This document shows positions 1 to 6,024 of a DNA stretch of 11,544 bases, piece by piece. The DNA is from Candidatus Uhrbacteria bacterium RIFCSPHIGHO2_02_FULL_53_13 (lineage in GTDB: Bacteria > Patescibacteriota > Patescibacteriia > UBA9934 > UBA11717): contig MGDX01000018.1 of NCBI GenBank assembly GCA_001791035.1, forward strand, positions 56,938-68,481, written 5' to 3'. Both the position numbers and the translations under genes were made by a program. How positions within the stretch are numbered: the stretch's first letter is position 1; each line of letters opens with the position of its first letter. Under the pieces are notes generated by a model. That model saw only the letters and a program-made list of their open reading frames with translations, was not told the origin of the DNA and did not search any database.

Positions 1-407
1 TCATCGCCCTCAACCTCGCGCTCGGCGCCAACAAGCCCGCGACCGAGGCCGTTGGAGATGCGTGGAACTTCGTGCGCCGCTATCCCGTTTTGATTGTGGA
101 ACACAACATCATCCTCGCCGTCATCTACATCATCAGCATAGCGGTGCTTCTTCTGCTCGTGCTCGCGTTCGCCGTCCCATTCGCTCTGCCGTTTTTGACT
201 TTGGCGCTCACGCTCACATCACTGCCAAACTGGATCGGCTTCCTCCCGCTTGCTATTCTTGCTCTGTGCGGCTGGCTCGTGCTCGGATTCGTGACGCTCT
301 ACAACTACGCCACGTGGGCCGCACTCACGCATCGGCTTGTGAGGCAACCGCACGCCGCGTCTCGTTTTGCGCACACCGCGCGCACATACATTCCGCTTTT
401 TCGATGA
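1..407 (+). CDS. Membrane protein, C-terminal part (5' end outside window)
   Basis: The reading frame is open from position 3 to the TGA at 405-407, giving 134 residues with no beginning in the window. A GTG at 72 is only an internal candidate; the frame continues upstream of it, so the gene almost certainly starts outside. After a short polar stretch there is a long hydrophobic block (about residues 37-80 of the visible part, wide enough for two membrane passes) and a second one (about 83-110), ending in a basic tail. It is therefore an integral membrane protein with at least two or three helices. I do not recognise the family. The stop overlaps the next start as ATGA (404-407), so the downstream pilus ATPase is probably translated by coupling from this gene. 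That makes a link to the cell envelope or pili plausible but unproven. Confidence 0.7.
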   Translation, partial: IALNLALGANKPATEAVGDAWNFVRRYPVLIVEHNIILAVIYIISIAVLLLLVLAFAVPFALPFLTLALTLTSLPNWIGFLPLAILALCGWLVLGFVTLYNYATWAALTHRLVRQPHAASRFAHTARTYIPLFR

Positions 408-2152
408 CTATGGCGAATCATCAACCATCCATTGAAGATTTGATGAAAGGCGCGAGCGGAAGCGGACCAACGCCTCAACCTCAAAAAAAGGTCGAGGAGG
501 ACATGACGCCGCAGGAAAAGTTGTCCGTGCGCATGTCAAAGATCAACGAACAACAAATCGAGCAAGCCACACAGCGCAAGGCGGCACAGACGAGCGTGGG
601 GTATATCAACCTCAAGGGTTTTCCGGTAAATCCCGAGGCACTGCGCCTATTGCCCGAAGAGCGTGCGCGCACACTTAACATGATTCCGTTTTTACTGCAC
701 GGCGAGGAGATTCGCATGGCCGCCATCAACCCCTCCGACGAACAAGTAAAGGAAGCAGCGTTTCAAATCGGCGAGCGCGAGAAGGCACACACGGCGCTGT
801 ATCTGACATCGCAACAGAGCTTTGACCAAGGCATGAAGCTGTACGCCACGCTCCCCAAGATTCGAAACGTTTCTACCGATGTGGAGATTCCGGAGGAGGA
901 CATCGTGCGTTATCGCAAACAGATTACGTCTCTCAAAGCCCTGCAACCTCTGCTTGATCGCACGAGCATCACCGACCTTATCGCGATCCTGCTTGCCGCG
1001 GCACTTGAGATTGGATCGTCCGACGTACACATAGAAGCCGAGGAACAGCATATCGCAGTGCGCTACCGTATTGACGGCGTCTTGCAAAATGTCGCCACGA
1101 TTGAGAAGGATCGCTGGAAACAGCTGGCGAGCCGCATCAAACTGGTGGCGGGACTCAAGCTCAATATCACCGACCGTCCGCAAGACGGACGCTTCACCAT
1201 CCGTTTTGGCGGACAGAATGTAGATGTGCGCACAAGCACACTGCCGACCGCGCACGGCGAAAGCGTGGTGATGCGTTTGCTTGTGCCAACGGCAATCAAC
1301 TTGGAATTTGCACAGCTCGGATTTCGCAAAAACGTATTTGAAAAACTGCAACGCGAAATCGTCAAACCAAACGGGATGATTATTACGACCGGACCGACCG
1401 GCTCGGGAAAGACAACGACGCTCTACGCCATTTTGAAACAGCTCAACAAACCCGAGGTGAAAATCATCACGCTCGAGGATCCGGTCGAGTACAAGCTCGA
1501 AGGTATTAATCAGTCCCAGATTGATCACAGCAAAGATTATACGTTCAGCGCGGGACTGCGCTCGATATTGCGGCAGGATCCCGATATTGTGATGGTAGGC
1601 GAAATTCGCGACAAGGAAACTGCAGAGACAGCCATTCAGGCGGCGCTCACGGGGCATTTGCTATTGTCAACCATCCACACGAACGACGCGTCAGGCGCCG
1701 TGCCACGCTTTTTGTCGATGGGCGTCGAGCCGGCGCTCTTGGCTCCGGCATTGCGCGTGATTATGGGACAACGTTTGGTGCGAAAACTATGCGAAGCGTG
1801 CCGTGAGCAAACACAGCTGACACCTGAGGTGTCGGAGCGTGTGGCAAGTATTGTTGCCGCCATTCCCGAGGCGTCCGGCGAAACGGTTGATTTGGCAACG
1901 GTGAATTGGTACCGCGCCAAGGGATGCGAGAAGTGCGGAAACAGCGGCTACAAGGGACGCATCGGCATCTACGAACTGATGGTCGTTGATGGCGTGGTGG
2001 AGGAGCGCATTCGCACGGGAAGCGTTACAGACAAAGATATGCTCGCCATCGGACAAGAGCAAGGCATGGTGACCATGGTACAGGACGGTATTTTGAAGGC
2101 CATCGACGGGCAAACGAGCGTAGATGAAGTCTTCCGAGTCGCCGTCGAATAA
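404..2152 (+). CDS. pilB: Type IV pilus assembly / type II secretion ATPase (PilB/GspE family)
   Basis: Cytoplasmic hexameric ATPase that drives pilin polymerisation, about 582 residues. Domain order: a polar linker (1-60), an MshEN-like N-terminal domain (about 64-130, with the GYINLKGFPVNPEAL stretch), the N2 domain containing SSDVHIEAEE, then the RecA-like motor. The Walker A motif GPTGSGKTTT starts near residue 330. It is followed by an Asp box (ITLEDPVEY), a Walker B region (DPDIVMVGEIRD, near 392) and a His box (STIHTNDASGA). Two CxxC pairs (near 463/466 and 508/511) form the zinc site typical of PilB/GspE and usually absent from the retraction ATPase PilT. The ATG at 404 overlaps the upstream TGA as ATGA and has no Shine-Dalgarno, so I chose it; ATG 410 is the alternative. 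The frame stays open back to 62, but there it only shadows the upstream membrane gene. No other pilus genes are in the window. Confidence 0.95.
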   Translation: MTMANHQPSIEDLMKGASGSGPTPQPQKKVEEDMTPQEKLSVRMSKINEQQIEQATQRKAAQTSVGYINLKGFPVNPEALRLLPEERARTLNMIPFLLHGEEIRMAAINPSDEQVKEAAFQIGEREKAHTALYLTSQQSFDQGMKLYATLPKIRNVSTDVEIPEEDIVRYRKQITSLKALQPLLDRTSITDLIAILLAAALEIGSSDVHIEAEEQHIAVRYRIDGVLQNVATIEKDRWKQLASRIKLVAGLKLNITDRPQDGRFTIRFGGQNVDVRTSTLPTAHGESVVMRLLVPTAINLEFAQLGFRKNVFEKLQREIVKPNGMIITTGPTGSGKTTTLYAILKQLNKPEVKIITLEDPVEYKLEGINQSQIDHSKDYTFSAGLRSILRQDPDIVMVGEIRDKETAETAIQAALTGHLLLSTIHTNDASGAVPRFLSMGVEPALLAPALRVIMGQRLVRKLCEACREQTQLTPEVSERVASIVAAIPEASGETVDLATVNWYRAKGCEKCGNSGYKGRIGIYELMVVDGVVEERIRTGSVTDKDMLAIGQEQGMVTMVQDGILKAIDGQTSVDEVFRVAVE

Positions 2153-2169
2153 TCGTCAGATTTTAAGAC

Positions 2170-2862
2170 ATGGAAATTCCCAACGCGCGACAATTTCACA
2201 TTCATCCGTCACAGATCAGCGATGAGGCAGTCAGCGTTCCGCTCGGGCCACTCTACCGCCAGATGACGAGCGTGCTGCGCCTTTCCAAGGGCGATGGCGT
2301 GCGGTTTTTTGACGGCATCGGCACCGTCGTGGAAGGCTCCATCGCACACATCAGTAAGGACGCCTTGCTCGTAAAGATTGCGCACCGAGAACAGCAGACG
2401 CACAGCAGCCACCTCTCTCTCGCGATTGGCATTTTGAAAAATGATCGCATGCGCTTTGTGCTTGAGAAGGCCACCGAGCTTGGCATCAAAGACATTATCC
2501 CGCTTGTCACCGAGCGCGTCATCAAGCGCCCCCCTCAAGCGCCGCCGCGATGGACGATGATCGTCAAAGAAGCTGCAGAGCAGTGCGGCCGCGCATGGCT
2601 TCCCACCATCGCGCCCGTGCAAACGCTTCGCGATGTCTTGGCGCAACCCGAGCGCAAGCTCGTCATGAGTCCGAGCGCCATCCAACCGCTCGAGCGCACG
2701 GGCCAAGAGGAATCCATCGTCATCATCGGCCCTGAAGGCGGCTTCACCGACAGTGAACTCTCACTCGCCGAATCGCACGGCGCATCGCTCGTGTCTCTTG
2801 GACCGTATCAACTGCGCGCAGACACCGCCGCCATCGTTGCTTTGGCACGACTCACGGCTTGA
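2170..2862 (+). CDS. rsmE: 16S rRNA (uracil(1498)-N(3))-methyltransferase RsmE
   Basis: SPOUT-class SAM-dependent enzyme that methylates N3 of U1498 in 16S rRNA of the assembled 30S subunit. The 230-residue length is normal for the family. An N-terminal PUA-like part (about 1-75) is followed by the knotted SPOUT domain. Family motifs seen: EKATELGI (99-106), EQCGR (137-141), IGPEGGF (186-192, SAM-binding loop) and LGPYQLRADTA (210-220). The last motif is usually LGxRILRxETA, so the Ile-to-Gln and Glu-to-Asp changes are mild variants. The gene begins 17 bases after the pilB stop with no clear Shine-Dalgarno and probably shares its transcript. The TGA stop overlaps the -35 box of a promoter candidate for the next gene. 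Confidence 0.93.
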   Translation: MEIPNARQFHIHPSQISDEAVSVPLGPLYRQMTSVLRLSKGDGVRFFDGIGTVVEGSIAHISKDALLVKIAHREQQTHSSHLSLAIGILKNDRMRFVLEKATELGIKDIIPLVTERVIKRPPQAPPRWTMIVKEAAEQCGRAWLPTIAPVQTLRDVLAQPERKLVMSPSAIQPLERTGQEESIVIIGPEGGFTDSELSLAESHGASLVSLGPYQLRADTAAIVALARLTA

Positions 2863-2887
2863 CGCATTCGCGCACGTTTGCTTTCAT
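2859..2887 (+). promoter_or_regulatory. Promoter candidate for the 2902 gene
   Basis: TTGACG (2859-2864), a 17-base spacer, then TTTCAT (2882-2887, 4/6 to TATAAT). Predicted start of transcription is near 2894, about 8 bases before ATG 2902. The -35 box overlaps the rsmE stop codon. The -10 is weak, but the arrangement matches stronger promoters in the window. Confidence 0.4.
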
Positions 2888-2901
2888 GGGAACGGTAAAC
2901 C

Positions 2902-4095
2902 ATGAAGTTTACAATCTTTGCAAAGTTGCGACAGCGTCTTCGGACGCTTTTGAGTCGTGTGGAGTTTCTTGGTAGCGCAAAGCGACTAGCCGAGAGCCAA
3001 CAAGAGCTCACGCTTGAGTCGCTGGAGCGATTTGCGCACAGAGAGCTTGGCGTGGTAACCAAACGAAGCGCACTCACGCCGCCACGCTTCGTGATTCTGC
3101 GCCACATCTTTCTTGGCGAGAGGGCTACGCGTCCATGGCTGACCAACGAGATGATGTACGCGGCGAATCGTGAGCGTTATTTCTGGCTGGCCAAGGTAGA
3201 GCCGGAAGGAAAGCCGTTCAGTTGTAGAACAGCCAGGGAAATGAACACATGCATCATTCTCGCTGTCTGTGGAATGGTGTTCGGATTCATGGGAGGCTAC
3301 GAATTATCGTGGGACCAGAGCTTCTACTGGAACGCCTTAGTGAATCTCCTCGGGGGCATAGGTCTTTTCTGTTTTGCTGAGCGCATGCTCGATGCGCGTC
3401 GCGCCATGAAGTCCGCACCACACGTCGTGAGTATGCTGGACCAACTGCCCGTGTCGCTCTCCTCTGTAATGCTGAAGCGGCTTGAGAACGTTCTGCATGC
3501 CATGAAGGAAGATCTGGTGGGCAGCGGTTCGCCTCACGCGGCCAACATGGCAAGCGTGCGCGGAAGTCAGGCACGACTTCTCTCGCTCCAGGTGCGCCTC
3601 CATAGAGTAATCAAGCTTGACTGCGGCGTTGACCCGCATCAAGTGGCATTCGTGGAAGAGAGTCAAATCCCCGAGCATCTCCTGATTGCATGGAAGCACT
3701 TGAAAGAGCGCCTCGCCACGGCCGCTCGTACGCTTAAACAGCTGGACGACTTTCAGGCACGCGTTGACGCGCTGTTCACGGAAGCCGCGCTCCATCTGAA
3801 TGCGCCGCTCCGGAGGTACGACCACCTGGAGCTCATCCGGGATATTGAGACCGAAGGCGTACGGCTTGACGAGACGGTCAAGCTCGTGCGCCGCGACATC
3901 AACGACGCACTGAACCGGCTTCAAGCGAACATGGAGCTCATTCGTGAGCAAGTCACGAGTGGAAGCGGCGTCATCGCGGGTATCGTAGCGGCATTGCCTA
4001 CTGCCGCATCCTCGGATGGATTGGCCGAGGAGCTGGAGCGCGTGGTTGAGGGGCTCATGCCATCACGCCATCCCGCACAACGAACCCTTGCGTAG
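2902..4095 (+). CDS. Unrecognised protein with two membrane helices and a long helical C-terminus
   Basis: 397 residues, family not recognised. The basic N-terminus (1-110) is mostly helical and charged. Two hydrophobic segments follow, about 114-133 and 141-160, with only a short loop between them, suggesting a membrane hairpin with both ends on the same side. From about 160 to 350 the protein is predicted largely helical and amphipathic, with many Leu/Arg/Glu heptad-like runs, ending in a small Ala/Gly/Ser-rich patch and a polar tail. This resembles a membrane-anchored coiled-coil or scaffold protein, but no catalytic motif is visible. ATG 2902 follows a modest purine stretch (GGGAACGG). 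The gene sits alone between a weak promoter and a terminator-like hairpin at 4106, so it may be its own unit. Composition resembles its neighbours. Confidence 0.75.
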   Translation: MKFTIFAKLRQRLRTLLSRVEFLGSAKRLAESQQELTLESLERFAHRELGVVTKRSALTPPRFVILRHIFLGERATRPWLTNEMMYAANRERYFWLAKVEPEGKPFSCRTAREMNTCIILAVCGMVFGFMGGYELSWDQSFYWNALVNLLGGIGLFCFAERMLDARRAMKSAPHVVSMLDQLPVSLSSVMLKRLENVLHAMKEDLVGSGSPHAANMASVRGSQARLLSLQVRLHRVIKLDCGVDPHQVAFVEESQIPEHLLIAWKHLKERLATAARTLKQLDDFQARVDALFTEAALHLNAPLRRYDHLELIRDIETEGVRLDETVKLVRRDINDALNRLQANMELIREQVTSGSGVIAGIVAALPTAASSDGLAEELERVVEGLMPSRHPAQRTLA

Positions 4096-4105
4096 ACTTT
4101 CTTTC

Positions 4106-4128
4106 CACCCCTCCCTCGCGGAGGGGTG
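4106..4128 (+). terminator. Terminator-like hairpin after the 2902 gene
   Basis: CACCCCTCC (4106-4114) and GGAGGGGTG (4120-4128) pair perfectly over 9 bp around a CTCGC loop. The following bases (CTGTTATG) are only weakly T-rich, so intrinsic termination may be incomplete. Confidence 0.6.
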
Positions 4129-4140
4129 CTGTTATGTAGG

Positions 4141-4168
4141 TTGACGCGCCGAAAATTTCGTGTATGCT
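4141..4168 (+). promoter_or_regulatory. Near-consensus promoter placing transcription start at the ATG
   Basis: TTGACG (4141-4146), a 16-base spacer, then TATGCT (4163-4168). The expected start of transcription is about 4174-4176, coinciding with ATG 4175 of the following small ORF. The message would be leaderless or nearly so. Confidence 0.7.
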
Positions 4169-4170
4169 GG

Positions 4171-4193
4171 CCGTATGACTGACCGTCATACGG
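4171..4193 (+). promoter_or_regulatory. Perfect 9-bp inverted repeat over the start codon (operator or RNA hairpin)
   Basis: CCGTATGAC (4171-4179) and GTCATACGG (4185-4193) are exact inverted copies separated by TGACC, and TTTTCGTT follows immediately. The left arm contains ATG 4175 and spans the predicted +1. It could be a repressor operator, a hairpin hiding the start codon, or a start-proximal attenuator. Confidence 0.65.
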
Positions 4194-4444
4194 TTTTCGT
4201 TGGGCGATTGCCACATGGACGCGCGCGAGTTCGCGACGCTTTTGACAAGTGGTTGGACGATCCGAAAAATCAGCCACCTTTGTCGGCGGTTTGGCCGCCG
4301 ACGGGCGACAACGGCCGCGGCCCTACGCGGCTTGGCGAAACGCTCGAGGAGATGATGGACTCCCTCCTGCTCGGCGAACCCACCGATCCATGGGAACGTC
4401 GAAAGGCAGGCTTGCTGCCGACGTTGAAAAAGCCTGCTCTTTAG
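4175..4444 (+). CDS. Small unrecognised protein, 89 aa
   Basis: The ORF from ATG 4175 encodes 89 residues, hydrophilic and with no membrane segment or signal peptide. A basic N-terminus is followed by a helical stretch (about RVRDAFDKWLDD), a Pro/Gly-rich middle, another acidic helical stretch (LGETLEEMMDSLLL) and a basic end. I do not recognise it. A GTG at 4160 would extend the frame by five residues, but it overlaps the -10 box, so ATG 4175 is preferred. The gene has its own strong promoter and its own terminator (4451-4483). The DNA inside also holds strong hairpins (for example GTCGGCGG 4282-4289 with CCGCCGAC 4295-4302, and the palindrome GGCCGCGGCC at 4313-4322), so a structured RNA of about 310 nt is an alternative or additional reading. 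The amino-acid mix looks protein-like. Confidence 0.6.
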   Translation: MTDRHTVFVGRLPHGRARVRDAFDKWLDDPKNQPPLSAVWPPTGDNGRGPTRLGETLEEMMDSLLLGEPTDPWERRKAGLLPTLKKPAL

Positions 4445-4450
4445 CCTTGA

Positions 4451-4483
4451 ACCGACGCCCTCTCCGGCGTCGGTCAACTTTTT
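4451..4483 (+). terminator. Rho-independent terminator of the small gene
   Basis: ACCGACGCC (4451-4459) pairs perfectly with GGCGTCGGT (4466-4474) around a six-base loop, and TTTTT follows at 4479-4483. The tsaE stop codon on the opposite strand (4474-4476) touches the end of the stem. Read on the minus strand the hairpin lacks a following T run. Confidence 0.88.
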
Positions 4484-4896
4484 ATTAAAGCTCGGTTACG
4501 TCCATCGACGGAAAACTTGAGCGTCATTCCCGATACGGAAAATGTCATGCGCTCTGGCCACTCTATGCACACAAGGGCGCGCGGATTTGCAAGCGCCTCG
4601 TCAAGCCCGAGGTCTGCAAGAGTCGCGGCATCAACATCGCGCAGGCGATATAAATCCGCGTGCACCAACACATCCACGTCCGCATGCGCGACGCGATACT
4701 CGTGCACGAGCGCAAACGTAGGGCTCTTGATCAGACGCTTCACACCGAGCGCGCGTCCAACGCCCTGCACAAACGTGGTTTTGCCGCTTCCAAGATCGCC
4801 TGAAAGCAACACAGACTTTGATGCGATCATCTCCGGCAACCACGCCTTGGCAAGCACGTGCATCTCCTCGACCGAGTGAGTGACGTACGTACTCAT
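4474..4896 (-). CDS. tsaE: tRNA t6A biosynthesis ATPase TsaE
   Basis: P-loop ATPase that works with TsaD and TsaB to transfer threonylcarbamoyl to A37 of ANN-decoding tRNAs. It has 140 residues, normal for the family. Motifs: Walker A GDLGSGKTT (33-41), SPTF (58-61, switch-I-like), HADLYRL (79-85) and the C-terminal IEWPERM (111-117) with the family's conserved Glu-Trp. The ATG at 4896-4894 overlaps the tsaD TGA as ATGA. A GTG at 4902 is in frame, but the overlap favours the ATG. tsaB and tsaC are not in the window, so they must lie elsewhere. The 3' end runs into the terminator of the convergent small gene. Confidence 0.95.
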   Translation of the reverse strand: MSTYVTHSVEEMHVLAKAWLPEMIASKSVLLSGDLGSGKTTFVQGVGRALGVKRLIKSPTFALVHEYRVAHADVDVLVHADLYRLRDVDAATLADLGLDEALANPRALVCIEWPERMTFSVSGMTLKFSVDGRNRALIKS

Positions 4897-5924
4897 ATCC
4901 ACGATGCTCCAAGAACGTGCGACGGAACGGCATCGAGCGCAAACGGATCGCTCGCCACGTCGCCGTGCTCAAAGCGTAGCGCACCGGCCGCCGCAATCAT
5001 GGCCGCGTTGTCCGTCGTGTACGCCATGTCCGGCAACCATAAGGTGACCTGATGCCCCGCCACAAGTTCGGTCAAACGACGCCGCAGTACCAAGCTCGCC
5101 GCCACGCCACCGCCCAAGAGCACCGTCGTTGGCGCCTCTTGTTCGATGGCGCGCCGTGTTTTTGCCATCAAAACATCCATCACCGCATCTACAAACGCCG
5201 CGCATACGTCCGCAACAAACGTCTCGTCGCGATTTTCTTCGGGTGTGTCGTCCACCAAATAGCGAACGGCCGTTTTGAGTCCAGAGAATGATACGTCAAG
5301 CGTGTCATGATCGATCATCGGTCGCGGCAATGTGAAGCGCGACGAAGAACCACGCTTGGCAGTCTTGTCCACGCTTGGGCCGCCCGGATACGGCAGTCCA
5401 AGGAGCGCCGCCACTTTGTCATATGCCTCCCCCACCGCATCGTCGCGCGTTTCGCCGATGATCGCGTACTCACAGACGGCATGTACACGCACCCACTCTG
5501 TGTGACCGCCCGACACAATCAAGCAGAGCGCCGGCCAGCAATCTCCTGATAGATGTTGCCCAATCATCGCCGACACCACATGCCCCTCCATGTGATCCAC
5601 CGGAACGAGCGGCACGCTCCACGTGACCGCAAGCGCCTTGGCCGTCTCGATGCCAACACGCAACGACGTCGCAAGCCCTGGCCCGGCCGTCACCGCAACC
5701 GCATCAATCGCGCCGCCTTTCCAGCCGGTAACTTTCGAAAGCAAATCCGGTAGCACCGGAACATGCATGCGCGCCGCCACCTCGGGAATCACGCCGCCAT
5801 ATTTGGCGTGCGTCTTTACTTGCGACGCTACCAGATGATCCTCAACCGTAAAACGGCCGCCTTCGTACGACACGATGGCGACCGCTGTTTCGTCACAGCT
5901 GGTTTCAATTCCCAAAATACGCAT
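4893..5924 (-). CDS. tsaD: tRNA N6-threonylcarbamoyladenosine transferase TsaD
   Basis: Transfers the threonylcarbamoyl group from TC-AMP to A37 of tRNA; ASKHA-fold enzyme, 343 residues, full length. Seen: the N-terminal phosphate loop LGIETSCDET (4-13), the metal-binding HMEGH (His111, His115), the ISGGHT-like IVSGGHTEW (136-144), GGGVAAS (271-277) and the second metal-site motif YTTDNAAMI with Asp305. The ATG at 5924 is the natural start, one residue before the conserved N-terminal strand, with no Shine-Dalgarno upstream. It leads a two-gene unit with tsaE and is divergent from the secreted protein at 6025, with about 100 bases between the two starts. Confidence 0.97.
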   Translation of the reverse strand: MRILGIETSCDETAVAIVSYEGGRFTVEDHLVASQVKTHAKYGGVIPEVAARMHVPVLPDLLSKVTGWKGGAIDAVAVTAGPGLATSLRVGIETAKALAVTWSVPLVPVDHMEGHVVSAMIGQHLSGDCWPALCLIVSGGHTEWVRVHAVCEYAIIGETRDDAVGEAYDKVAALLGLPYPGGPSVDKTAKRGSSSRFTLPRPMIDHDTLDVSFSGLKTAVRYLVDDTPEENRDETFVADVCAAFVDAVMDVLMAKTRRAIEQEAPTTVLLGGGVAASLVLRRRLTELVAGHQVTLWLPDMAYTTDNAAMIAAAGALRFEHGDVASDPFALDAVPSHVLGASWI

Positions 5925-5931
5925 GAAAGAA

Positions 5932-5959
5932 AGCTAACACGAATCATGCGCCGCGTCCA
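5932..5959 (-). promoter_or_regulatory. Weak promoter candidate for tsaD-tsaE
   Basis: On the minus strand TGGACG (5959-5954), a 16-base spacer and TTAGCT (5937-5932). Transcription would begin near 5925, one base before the tsaD ATG. Both boxes are poor matches; the call leans on the same geometry as the 4141 promoter. Confidence 0.28.
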
Positions 5960-5966
5960 TCGATGG
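5957..5966. promoter_or_regulatory. 10-bp palindrome between divergent genes
   Basis: CCATCGATGG is a perfect palindrome one base upstream of the -35 box of the 6025 gene and inside or next to the tsaD promoter candidate. It could be a shared operator; a palindrome this short can also be chance. Confidence 0.3.
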
Positions 5967-5967
5967 A

Positions 5968-5996
5968 TTGACAAATCGCGTCTTTTTTCGTATGGT
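5968..5996 (+). promoter_or_regulatory. Strong promoter of the secreted protein gene
   Basis: Exact TTGACA (5968-5973), a 17-base spacer with a T-rich stretch, then TATGGT (5991-5996). Predicted start of transcription is near 6003, about 22 bases before ATG 6025. The in-frame TTG 5968 and ATG 5992 lie inside the promoter and are therefore not starts. Confidence 0.72.
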
Positions 5997-6024
5997 CACG
6001 TTGCGCCAGCAATGGCGTTTACAA

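Noticed and set aside
62..403. In-frame N-terminal extension of the pilus ATPase
   Set aside because: It reads in another frame over the clear membrane protein, is rich in Arg/His/Cys with no domain character, and ATG 404 has the coupled ATGA overlap.
692..1657. 321-codon open frame opposite pilB
   Set aside because: It lies wholly antisense to conserved pilB motifs and its translation is His/Arg/Cys-rich without motifs, as expected for a shadow frame in GC-rich DNA.
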